DNA of 6,033 nt. Source: Hyphomicrobiales bacterium. GTDB taxonomy: Bacteria > Pseudomonadota > Alphaproteobacteria > Parvibaculales > Parvibaculaceae. The stretch's first letter is position 1, and the number at the start of each line of letters is the position of its first letter. The stretch spans positions 1-6,033 of the forward strand of contig JAATFR010000108.1 of NCBI GenBank assembly GCA_015655095.1, in the 5' to 3' direction. Of this stretch, positions 1-5,715 are shown in pieces. The position numbers and the translations under genes are program-made. The notes under the pieces were generated by a model. It was not told the DNA's origin. It saw nothing but the letters and a program-made list of their open reading frames with translations, and searched no databases.

Positions 1-1279
1 CTCGCAGATCGGCCCGGGCCGCCAGATCCGTTTCATTGATGATCGACTGATAATAGAGCGCCCTCAGCAACCCGCCCGTCTGCGTGGGGCGCCCCTGTTT
101 CAGCGCGACGAAATCGGCAACGCCAAAAGGGACGCTCTGATAGAGCTGGGCGAGATCCGTCCCGGCCATGACGCCGTTGCTGACAGCGCGTTCGGCCACG
201 CCAATGCGCTGATCGATCTTGAGATCGGTCCGGTTGGCAAGCGCCCCCAGCAATGACGGGGTCGCAATATCCACGGTATTGACCGGCAGCGGGCCACCGG
301 TGAGCGCGATCAGGGCATAGTCTATCTCGTCGATGCGCGACGGTGTCCCGGGCTTGAGCGTGATGCCCGCCGCCGCCTTGCTTGCGAGGGCAAAGAAGAG
401 CGGATCATCCAGCTCCTCCTCCCGCGCCAGATCAAGGGAAAGATTGGCCTGATCCTTCTGGCCCTTGACGATCTGGCAGAAGGTGGTGAGTTTAAGCCCG
501 AAGGCCGCCGCCTGGGCCTGAGAGGGGTCATCGCTCACCGGCATCGCCGGAACAAGAGCACAGACACCCTCATTATCCCCGTTAGCGAGAGTCGCACGGG
601 CTCGCGCGACGGCGACATGAGGATCACTGGTCGCGGAAGAATCGGCGGAGAGCGTCAGGGCGGAGTCGACATCACCCATCTCGACCAGCTTTTCCAGCCG
701 GGCGCCCTGAACGGAGGCGCCGCCCGAGGACTGCGTGCTGGCTTGAGGCGGCTGTGCGCCCGTAAGAAGCAGGCGGCGGGCCATGTCGGTCATGACCGGC
801 GAGCCGGTCGCAACCGGGAGTTCGCCTATTTTCTCTGCAAGGGTGGCCGCATCCGACCCGCCCTGCCACATCTGGTCGCCATAACCGCCCTGGGCATCGC
901 TCAGCAAGCCCTGGGAGGTATCGCTGACGCTTCCCAGCGTCCCGACCTGAATGCCGGAGTCGCCAGCCATGCCGGGCACCGCGGAAACGGCACGCCCCTG
1001 TGCATCGCCCGCTCCCGTCTGGAACGACGGGCCGGTCTGGCGCACCGGCGGCGCCCCCCCCACAGCACCCGTAGCGGAAGAGGGTGCCAGCTGGCCCGCG
1101 AAGCTTTTATCCACCCCCTGAGGGACGATGCTGATCGGCGTCTCGGACGAATCGCCTGGTGCTCCGGTTTCATCCGCGCGCGCCGGATCGCCCAGTGCGA
1201 GCATCGCGACCAGGGCAAGCCAGGCAACGGGGCTACGCCTTCTCCGTCTGTACTGGCAGTCAGTTAGGGAACTGGCCAT
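1..1279 (-). CDS. Sec-exported uncharacterised protein with helical repeat-like region (3' end outside window)
   Basis: An open frame runs without a stop from an ATG at 1279-1277 to the left edge, giving 426 codons with the C-terminus missing. I do not recognise a named family. Residues 11-15 are five arginines. They are followed by a hydrophobic stretch (about 16-30) and an ARA|D signal peptidase I site at 35/36, so it looks like a Sec signal peptide and a periplasmic or secreted product. There is no lipobox cysteine. Residues 36-150 are rich in Gly, Ala, Ser, Gln and Pro and are probably a disordered linker. A compact segment begins near 153 (ELPVATGSP, then MARRLLLTGA). From about 190 the sequence is Ala/Leu/Asp-rich, helical and reminiscent of TPR-like solenoids, with cysteines at 240 and 268. 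The ATG lies inside the preceding small gene, with GGAG 13 nt upstream, so translational coupling is likely. An upstream ATG at 1300 has no ribosome site. An 8-G run lies in the linker. The frame is well supported; the function is unknown. Confidence 0.85.
   Translation of the reverse strand, partial: MASSLTDCQYRRRRRSPVAWLALVAMLALGDPARADETGAPGDSSETPISIVPQGVDKSFAGQLAPSSATGAVGGAPPVRQTGPSFQTGAGDAQGRAVSAVPGMAGDSGIQVGTLGSVSDTSQGLLSDAQGGYGDQMWQGGSDAATLAEKIGELPVATGSPVMTDMARRLLLTGAQPPQASTQSSGGASVQGARLEKLVEMGDVDSALTLSADSSATSDPHVAVARARATLANGDNEGVCALVPAMPVSDDPSQAQAAAFGLKLTTFCQIVKGQKDQANLSLDLAREEELDDPLFFALASKAAAGITLKPGTPSRIDEIDYALIALTGGPLPVNTVDIATPSLLGALANRTDLKIDQRIGVAERAVSNGVMAGTDLAQLYQSVPFGVADFVALKQGRPTQTGGLLRALYYQSIINETDLAARADLR
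1054..1061 (-). repeat. Homopolymer tract of 8 G in the coding strand
   Basis: Eight consecutive C on the plus strand read as eight G in the coding strand of the exported protein, across codons for Val73-Gly74-Gly75-Ala76. The tract lies in the low-complexity linker just after the signal peptide. A change of one base would shift the frame and remove the conserved-looking C-terminal part. Whether this happens cannot be seen from one sequence. Confidence 0.9.
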
Positions 1280-1403
1280 CGGGCAGAACTTTCTCCACAT
1301 GCTGGACAGAGGGCTGGGCCACTCCGGCGAGATAGGTAAAGCCTCCGATGACTACAACGGCGAATACGGCCAAAACCGTCAAAATGCGGGGTAGTTTCGT
1401 CAT
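1260..1403 (-). CDS. Small single-pass membrane protein, 47 aa, uncharacterised
   Basis: The ATG is at 1403-1401 and the TGA at 1262-1260. The product has a short basic N-terminus (K3, R6), one hydrophobic helix at about residues 7-27 (rich in Val, Ala, Ile and Gly), and a polar tail of about 20 residues containing VEKVLPDGQFPN. The positive-inside rule predicts the N-terminus in the cytoplasm and the tail in the periplasm. A weak GAG ribosome site sits 8 nt before the ATG. The gene overlaps the start of the exported-protein gene by 20 bp, so the two are probably co-transcribed and coupled. I have an unverified impression that short proteins with a similar VEK-hydrophobic-P-xxx-FP tail occur in other alphaproteobacteria. 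Function is unknown. A periplasmic partnership with the exported protein is inference from gene order. Confidence 0.7.
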   Translation of the reverse strand: MTKLPRILTVLAVFAVVVIGGFTYLAGVAQPSVQHVEKVLPDGQFPN

Positions 1404-1548
1404 GGGATTCACTCGCGGCTTGAGCCGTCCAGGTTTCAGCTTAGCGGAAGCACCGGACGATTTCTGTTAAATTAAGTTCCGGATACGGCAAAAATGGGGC
1501 TGAGAACATGAATTTCCGGCAATCAACCTGCCCGAAAAATAGCCAGAC

Positions 1549-1588
1549 TGGCCCAAGTCTGTTGATTCGCAACGCACCATGGCCCAAG
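1549..1588. repeat. 9-bp direct repeat TGGCCCAAG, two copies 31 bp apart
   Basis: TGGCCCAAG occurs at 1549-1557 and again at 1580-1588. The start-to-start distance of 31 bp is close to three helical turns, so the copies would lie on the same DNA face. The first copy overlaps a perfect 5-1-5 palindrome, GCCAGACTGGC, at 1542-1552. Both copies lie upstream of the candidate aroK -10 box. They could be regulator half-sites, or chance. Confidence 0.4.
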
Positions 1589-1621
1589 AGTTGCGCATAT
1601 GGAAGGGTCGATGCAATCAGA

Positions 1622-1647
1622 TAGAATGGGCAAGCGTCATGTTGCCC
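1622..1647 (+). promoter_or_regulatory. Candidate aroK -10 box with adjoining inverted repeat
   Basis: TAGAAT at 1622-1627 matches TATAAT in five of six positions, but no convincing -35 box lies 16-18 bp upstream. TTGCGC at 1591-1596 is too far away, with a 25-bp gap. Directly after it, GGGCAA (1628-1633) and TTGCCC (1642-1647) form a perfect 6-bp inverted repeat around 8 bp. It would span the expected transcription start, as an operator would, or form a small hairpin at the 5' end of the mRNA. No run of T follows, so it is not an intrinsic terminator. Confidence 0.25.
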
Positions 1648-1690
1648 TTCACAGCACGATCTGCCCGCACGAGACCGGAAACAGGATGAA

Positions 1691-2332
1691 ATGAGACCCA
1701 CGAACGTCAATAGCCCGGCTTCCTCCCTTGATGCCTCCCCGACCGGACGGCGGTCTGAGGAAAGCCATGGTGGGACTGCCGCGCGGCTGGCCGACCGTCT
1801 CGGCGGACGCTCCATCGTGCTGGTCGGACTGATGGGCGCCGGCAAAACCACCGTCGGCAAGCGGCTGGCGCAGGCGCTGACCCTCCCCTTTGTCGATGCC
1901 GACGCCGAAATCGAGAAGGCAGCTGGCGAAACCATTCCCGAAATCTTCGAGCGTCACGGCGAGGCCTATTTCCGCGATGGCGAGCGCCGCGTGATCGCCC
2001 GGCTGCTGGATGAGGGCCCCTATGTGCTGGCGACCGGCGGCGGCGCCTTCATGGACGCCGCGACCCGGGCCCGCATCGCCGAGCGGGGCATTTCCGTCTG
2101 GCTGCGCGCCGATCTCGATGTGCTGCTGAAACGCGTGGCGCGCCGTTCCAACCGGCCCCTGCTCCAGCAGAGCGATCCCCGCGCGGTGATGGAGCGCCTG
2201 ATCGAGGAGCGCTATCCGGTTTATGCAGGCTCTCACGTGACGGTGGAAAGCATCGAGGGACCACACGAGGCCGTTGTCGAGGCGATCATTCTGGCGCTCG
2301 ACACTTATTTCAACGATCAGAAGGCAACATGA
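1691..2332 (+). CDS. aroK: Shikimate kinase
   Basis: This cytoplasmic enzyme phosphorylates shikimate with ATP to shikimate 3-phosphate, the fifth step of the pathway to chorismate. The 213-residue product has a Walker A P-loop GLMGAGKT at residues 46-53. FVDAD follows at 67-71; D71 is the expected shikimate-binding aspartate. Other motifs are FRxxE at 94-98, GGGA at 116-119 (the shikimate/Walker B-like loop), lid residue R155 in NRPLL, and ERYPVY at 173-178. The ATG at 1691 has AGGA just upstream (1683-1686). No in-frame ATG, GTG or TTG lies between it and the core fold, so the N-terminal extension of about 40 residues (Ser/Pro/Gly-rich, probably disordered) appears real. It is longer than in typical enzymes. 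The stop overlaps the aroB start (ATGA), so the genes are coupled. The call is secure. Confidence 0.97.
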   Translation: MRPTNVNSPASSLDASPTGRRSEESHGGTAARLADRLGGRSIVLVGLMGAGKTTVGKRLAQALTLPFVDADAEIEKAAGETIPEIFERHGEAYFRDGERRVIARLLDEGPYVLATGGGAFMDAATRARIAERGISVWLRADLDVLLKRVARRSNRPLLQQSDPRAVMERLIEERYPVYAGSHVTVESIEGPHEAVVEAIILALDTYFNDQKAT

Positions 2333-3453
2333 CCCAGGATCCAACCAAGACCGTTCGCGTGGAGCTCGGGGACCGGGCCTATGACATTCTGGTAGGCCCG
2401 GGGCTGATTGGCCGGGCGGGGACGCTTGCCGCTCCCCTGCTGCGCCGCAAGCGCGTTGCCATCGTCACCGACTCCCATGTCGCCGCACACCATCTCGACA
2501 CGCTAAAGGCCTCCCTCGACGGGGCCGGCATCCGCCACGACAGCGTGATCCTGCCCCCGGGCGAACAGACAAAGTGCTTCGCGATCCTTGAAAGCCTGAT
2601 GGGCGATCTGCTCCAGATGGGGCTTGAGCGCGGCGACATGCTGATCGCCTTCGGCGGCGGGGTGATCGGCGATCTGACCGGCTTTGCCGCCTCGATCCTC
2701 AAGCGCGGAATCGACTTCATCCAGATCCCGACAACGTTGCTCTCGCAGGTCGACAGCTCGGTCGGCGGCAAGACCGGCATCAACACGCCTCAGGGCAAAA
2801 ATCTCGTCGGCACCTTCTACCAGCCCCGTCTCGTGCTTGCCGATACCGACGTTCTGAAGACCCTGCCGATGCGGGAGTTTCTGGCAGGTTATGCCGAGGT
2901 GGTGAAGTACGGCCTTATTGCCGACCGCGCCTTTTACGACTGGCTCGAAACCCATATCGATGCACTGAAGGCGGGCGATCAGACCGCGCGCATTGAGGCC
3001 ATCGAAACCAGTTGCCGCTGGAAAGCGAAGATCGTGGCGCAGGACGAGCGCGAAGGCGGCGTGCGGGCCTTGCTCAATCTGGGACACACGTTCGGCCATG
3101 CGCTGGAAGCCGCCACCGGCTTTTCCTCTGACAGGCTGGTACACGGCGAAAGCGTTTCAATCGGCATGGTGCTGGCCTTCGATCTCTCCGCCCGCCTCGG
3201 CCTTTGCCCGGGGCAGGATGCGCTTCGCATGCGCCGCCATCTGGAGCGCGCGGGTCTGCCGACGCGCCTTGATCAGGTCGCGGGCGGCCTGCCCGATGCC
3301 CATGAGCTGATCGAGCTGATGGGACATGACAAGAAGGCCGTGGACGGCAAGCTAACCTTCATTCTCGGGCGCGGCATCGGCGAAGCTTTCATCACGCAGG
3401 ATGTGAGCCATGCCGATCTGATGGAAGTCCTCTCCCGGCAACAGGCCGCCTGA
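2329..3453 (+). CDS. aroB: 3-dehydroquinate synthase
   Basis: AroB converts 3-deoxy-D-arabino-heptulosonate 7-phosphate to 3-dehydroquinate, the second step of the shikimate pathway, using NAD and a divalent metal (zinc or cobalt). The 374-residue length is normal for the family. The NAD-binding glycine motif GGGVIGDLTGFAAS is at 109-122 and the substrate loop SSVGGKTGIN at 143-152. The metal ligands expected from the family are E190 (GYAEVVKYG), H253 (NLGHTFGH) and H272 (VHGESVSIGM). DKK at 334-336 matches the conserved C-terminal lysine region. AGAAGG ends 4 nt before the ATG, which overlaps the aroK stop. The TGA shares one base with the next gene's ATG. Co-transcription with aroK is expected and matches the common proteobacterial aroKB pairing. 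Confidence 0.98.
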   Translation: MTQDPTKTVRVELGDRAYDILVGPGLIGRAGTLAAPLLRRKRVAIVTDSHVAAHHLDTLKASLDGAGIRHDSVILPPGEQTKCFAILESLMGDLLQMGLERGDMLIAFGGGVIGDLTGFAASILKRGIDFIQIPTTLLSQVDSSVGGKTGINTPQGKNLVGTFYQPRLVLADTDVLKTLPMREFLAGYAEVVKYGLIADRAFYDWLETHIDALKAGDQTARIEAIETSCRWKAKIVAQDEREGGVRALLNLGHTFGHALEAATGFSSDRLVHGESVSIGMVLAFDLSARLGLCPGQDALRMRRHLERAGLPTRLDQVAGGLPDAHELIELMGHDKKAVDGKLTFILGRGIGEAFITQDVSHADLMEVLSRQQAA

Positions 3454-4751
3454 TGTCTCTGGAACTCGGACTGACACTTGCCGTCGTCATTGCCCTGGTG
3501 GTGGTGTCGGCATTTTTCTCCGGGTCCGAAACCGCCATCACAGCCGCCTCGCGCGCCAGCATGCACAAGCTGGCGGAAGATGGTAACCGACGCGCCCGGC
3601 TGGTCCGCCGGTTCATGGAAAAGCCCGAACAGGTGATCGGCGCGCTGCTTCTCGGCAATAATGCCGTCAATATTTTGTCCTCGGCGATTGCGACCAGCGC
3701 GCTGCTCTCCATTTTTGGCCGCGCGGGCATCGCCTACGCCACCATTCTTGTCACAACTCTTGTCCTGATCTTCGGCGAGGTTATGCCCAAGACCTACGCC
3801 ATCGCCAATCCGGACCGGGTGGCGCTCGCCGTCGCGCCTGCGCTCCGTTTCTTCATCATCCTTTTTTCGCCGGTCACGCTTGCCGTCCAGTTCATCGTCA
3901 AGCGGACATTGCTGCTGTTCGGCGTGCGTGTGGGCGAGACCATCGGCATCGTGACGGCCCATGACGAACTGCGCGGCGCAATTGACCTGCATCACCGCGA
4001 AGGCGGCGTGATCAAGGATGACCGCGACATGCTGGGCGGCATCCTCGACCTGCGCGAGCTTGAGGTGACCAACATCATGGTTCACCGCAAGAGAATGGAG
4101 ATGATCGACGCGGACCTGCCTATGACAGAGATCGTCAGCCTCGTGCTGTCGAGTCCACACACCCGCCTGCCCCTGTGGCGGGAAGAACCCGACAACATCG
4201 TCGGCATTTTGCATGTCAAGGATCTGTTGCGGGCGATCGCGGGGGCAGGCTGGAACCTGGATACGATCAGCCTGAAGACCATCTCCAACAAACCATGGTT
4301 TATCCCCGAATACACGAGCCTTCAGGACCAGCTCAACGCCTTCCTGCGCCGCAAGGCCCATTTCGCCCTTGTGGTCGATGAATATGGCGCTCTGATGGGA
4401 CTGATCACGCTTGAGGATATTCTGGAGGAAATCGTCGGCAACATTACCGACGAACATGATATCGATCTGCCCGGCGCCCGGCCGCAGGCGGATGGCAGCG
4501 TGATCGTCGATGGCTCCGTGCCGATCCGCGACATCAACCGCACCTTCGACTGGCAGTTGCCGGATGACGAGGCGGTCACCATCGCGGGCCTCGTCATCCA
4601 TGAGGCGCAGGCCATCCCTGAGCTCGGCCAGACTTTCACTTTTTACGGCTATCGGTTCACCATCGCCGGCAAGAAGATCAACCAGATCACATCTCTGCGG
4701 ATCATGCCCCTGAAGGCAAGGCCCGCAAGTCCGCCTCTCACCGGGCGCTGA
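3453..4751 (+). CDS. CNNM/CorC-family membrane protein (DUF21, CBS pair, CorC_HlyC domain)
   Basis: This is an inner-membrane protein of 432 residues. The DUF21/CNNM region covers about 1-180, with hydrophobic segments near 4-22, 61-90, 91-108 and 121-157. It carries the family motifs FFSGSETA (21-28), LLGNN (67-71) and GEVMPKTYA (108-116). Two CBS domains follow at about 205-262 and 275-332, ending in VVDEYGALMGLITLEDIL. A CorC_HlyC domain (about 345-420) closes the protein. Studied members are Mg2+ exporters gated by ATP and Mg2+ binding to the CBS pair. Older 'hemolysin' and 'CorC cobalt' names are historical. The substrate here is inferred from the family only. The ATG overlaps the aroB stop (TGATG), with a weak AGG 7 nt upstream. 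The 3' end overlaps hisG by 14 bp in convergent orientation. Confidence 0.93.
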   Translation: MSLELGLTLAVVIALVVVSAFFSGSETAITAASRASMHKLAEDGNRRARLVRRFMEKPEQVIGALLLGNNAVNILSSAIATSALLSIFGRAGIAYATILVTTLVLIFGEVMPKTYAIANPDRVALAVAPALRFFIILFSPVTLAVQFIVKRTLLLFGVRVGETIGIVTAHDELRGAIDLHHREGGVIKDDRDMLGGILDLRELEVTNIMVHRKRMEMIDADLPMTEIVSLVLSSPHTRLPLWREEPDNIVGILHVKDLLRAIAGAGWNLDTISLKTISNKPWFIPEYTSLQDQLNAFLRRKAHFALVVDEYGALMGLITLEDILEEIVGNITDEHDIDLPGARPQADGSVIVDGSVPIRDINRTFDWQLPDDEAVTIAGLVIHEAQAIPELGQTFTFYGYRFTIAGKKINQITSLRIMPLKARPASPPLTGR

Positions 4752-5715
4752 TGCGCGCCAGCAATCTTTCGCGCAAGGGGTTTCCCGCCTCGAAAATGAA
4801 TTCCGTGCGCGCCGCCGTCACCGTCTCGCGGCCCTTCGTGTAAAGATAGGCCACCAGATCGTAAAGATTGCCCGCCGGGCAATGGATGATGCGCACCGGC
4901 GCTTCCCGGAAGGCGCGGGCATAAGGCACGGTGGCCGCGAAACGCCGCTCAAGCTCGCCCAGCAGCGCCTCATCGCCGCCGCCTTCAAAGCGCACTTCCA
5001 TCATGTCCCCGGCGCGACGCTCGGCGGCGATACGATCCAGCACCTGGGTCGCGGCGGCAAGCGCCCCCTCGCTCCAATCGGCGCGCAGGCTCGCAACCAG
5101 ATTGGCCTGACTTTTCAGGATCACGCCATCGTCGAGAATCTTGAGATTGTTCGCCGCCAGCGTCGCTCCGGTCGTGGTGATATCCACGATAATCTCAGCC
5201 GAGCCCGCCGCGGGCGCACCCTCGGTCGCGCCGAGGCTCTCGACGATCCGGTAATCAGAAATGCCATGTTCCGCGAAAAAGCCCCGCGTCAGGTTGATGT
5301 ATTTGGTGGCAACGCGCAGCCTCCTGCCGTGACGGCGGTGGAAGGCCAGCGCCACATCATCAAGATCCGCCATGGTGGCGACATCGATCCAGCTTTCAGG
5401 CACCGCGACGATGACATCGGCATAGCCAAAGCCGAGCGGCAACAGCAGCTCGACCTTGCTGTCGGGGGCGATGATTTCCTCGCGGATCAGATCCTCCCCG
5501 GTAATGCCGAAGTGAATGCCGCCGCTTTCAAGCTGGCTGGCGATCTCGGAGGCCGACAGGAACGCAACCCTTGCGTTGCCGATGCCCGCCAGACGACCAA
5601 CATATTCGCGTCCGCCGGAATGTTTGACCGCAAGCCCGGCGCGCGCGAAGAAGGCATTGGCGTTTTCCTGCAACCGCCCCTTGGAGGGGATGCCTATAAT
5701 GAGGGGCTCAGACAT
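4738..5715 (-). CDS. hisG: ATP phosphoribosyltransferase catalytic subunit with C-terminal extension
   Basis: HisG joins ATP and PRPP to form phosphoribosyl-ATP, the committed and feedback-controlled first step of histidine synthesis. The 325-residue product opens with GIPSKGRLQENA (8-19). FLSASEIA (52-59) and GITGEDL (70-76) follow, then the PRPP-binding loop EIIVDITTTGATL (174-186). The catalytic part ends near 230, the usual end of HisZ-dependent HisG. About 95 more residues follow, predicted beta-alpha-beta-beta-alpha-beta plus a final helix, the order seen in the HisG_C domain of long-form enzymes but with little sequence likeness. I chose the ATG at 5715-5713, since homology starts there and it overlaps the hisZ stop (ATGTCTGA). 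The in-frame TTG at 5754 would add 13 non-conserved residues. The catalytic assignment is secure; the extension's role is inferred. Confidence 0.96.
   Translation of the reverse strand: MSEPLIIGIPSKGRLQENANAFFARAGLAVKHSGGREYVGRLAGIGNARVAFLSASEIASQLESGGIHFGITGEDLIREEIIAPDSKVELLLPLGFGYADVIVAVPESWIDVATMADLDDVALAFHRRHGRRLRVATKYINLTRGFFAEHGISDYRIVESLGATEGAPAAGSAEIIVDITTTGATLAANNLKILDDGVILKSQANLVASLRADWSEGALAAATQVLDRIAAERRAGDMMEVRFEGGGDEALLGELERRFAATVPYARAFREAPVRIIHCPAGNLYDLVAYLYTKGRETVTAARTEFIFEAGNPLRERLLARISAR
4867..4883. repeat. Perfect inverted repeat inside hisG
   Basis: ATTGCCC and GGGCAAT form a 7-bp perfect stem around a 3-base GCC loop, within the hisG codons for the HCPAGN segment. It lies 116 nt beyond the transporter stop, in the convergent region. 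Neither side has a T run, so it is not a normal intrinsic terminator. Coding constraint may explain it. Confidence 0.35.

Larger units (their letters stand above)
1404..1690. promoter_or_regulatory. Divergent intergenic region between the small membrane gene and aroK
   Basis: These 287 bp separate two gene sets that point away from each other, so promoters for both should lie here. The region is visibly more AT-rich than the coding DNA around it, notably at 1460-1480 and 1531-1542. On the aroK side there is a possible -10 box followed by an inverted repeat (listed separately). On the minus-strand side the best candidate is TTGCCG upstream of an AACTTAATTTAAC stretch (about 1463-1491), but the spacing and -10 match are poor. 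I see no tRNA, riboswitch or intrinsic terminator. Confidence 0.6.

Noticed and set aside
617..1267. A 216-codon open frame on the plus strand
   Set aside because: It lies in the same codon register antisense to the exported-protein gene. Its translation is Arg/His/Gly-rich with no recognisable domain, a typical GC-rich shadow. The minus frame has a signal peptide and coherent composition.
1205..1279. Tat (twin-arginine) signal in the exported protein
   Set aside because: There are five arginines, but the following residues (Ser-Pro-Val-Ala) do not fit the RRxFLK consensus. A Sec signal with an ARA|D site explains the sequence better.
1416..1427. CGGCTTGAGCCG hairpin before the small membrane gene
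   Set aside because: The stem is only 4-5 bp with a tiny loop and no T run. This is expected by chance in GC-rich DNA.
1591..1627. TTGCGC/TAGAAT as a complete sigma-70 promoter
   Set aside because: The gap between the boxes is 25 bp, well outside the usual 16-18. Only the -10-like box is kept, as a weak candidate.
1441..2344. Two minus-strand open frames of 164 and 231 codons over aroK and its upstream region
   Set aside because: They overlap the well-supported aroK gene and part of the intergenic region. Their composition is that of antisense shadows, and neither has a convincing start.
3273..4601. A 442-codon open frame on the minus strand
   Set aside because: It is antisense to aroB and the CBS-domain transporter gene, both with clear family motifs. 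Its Asp/Gln/His/Arg-rich product has no recognisable fold.
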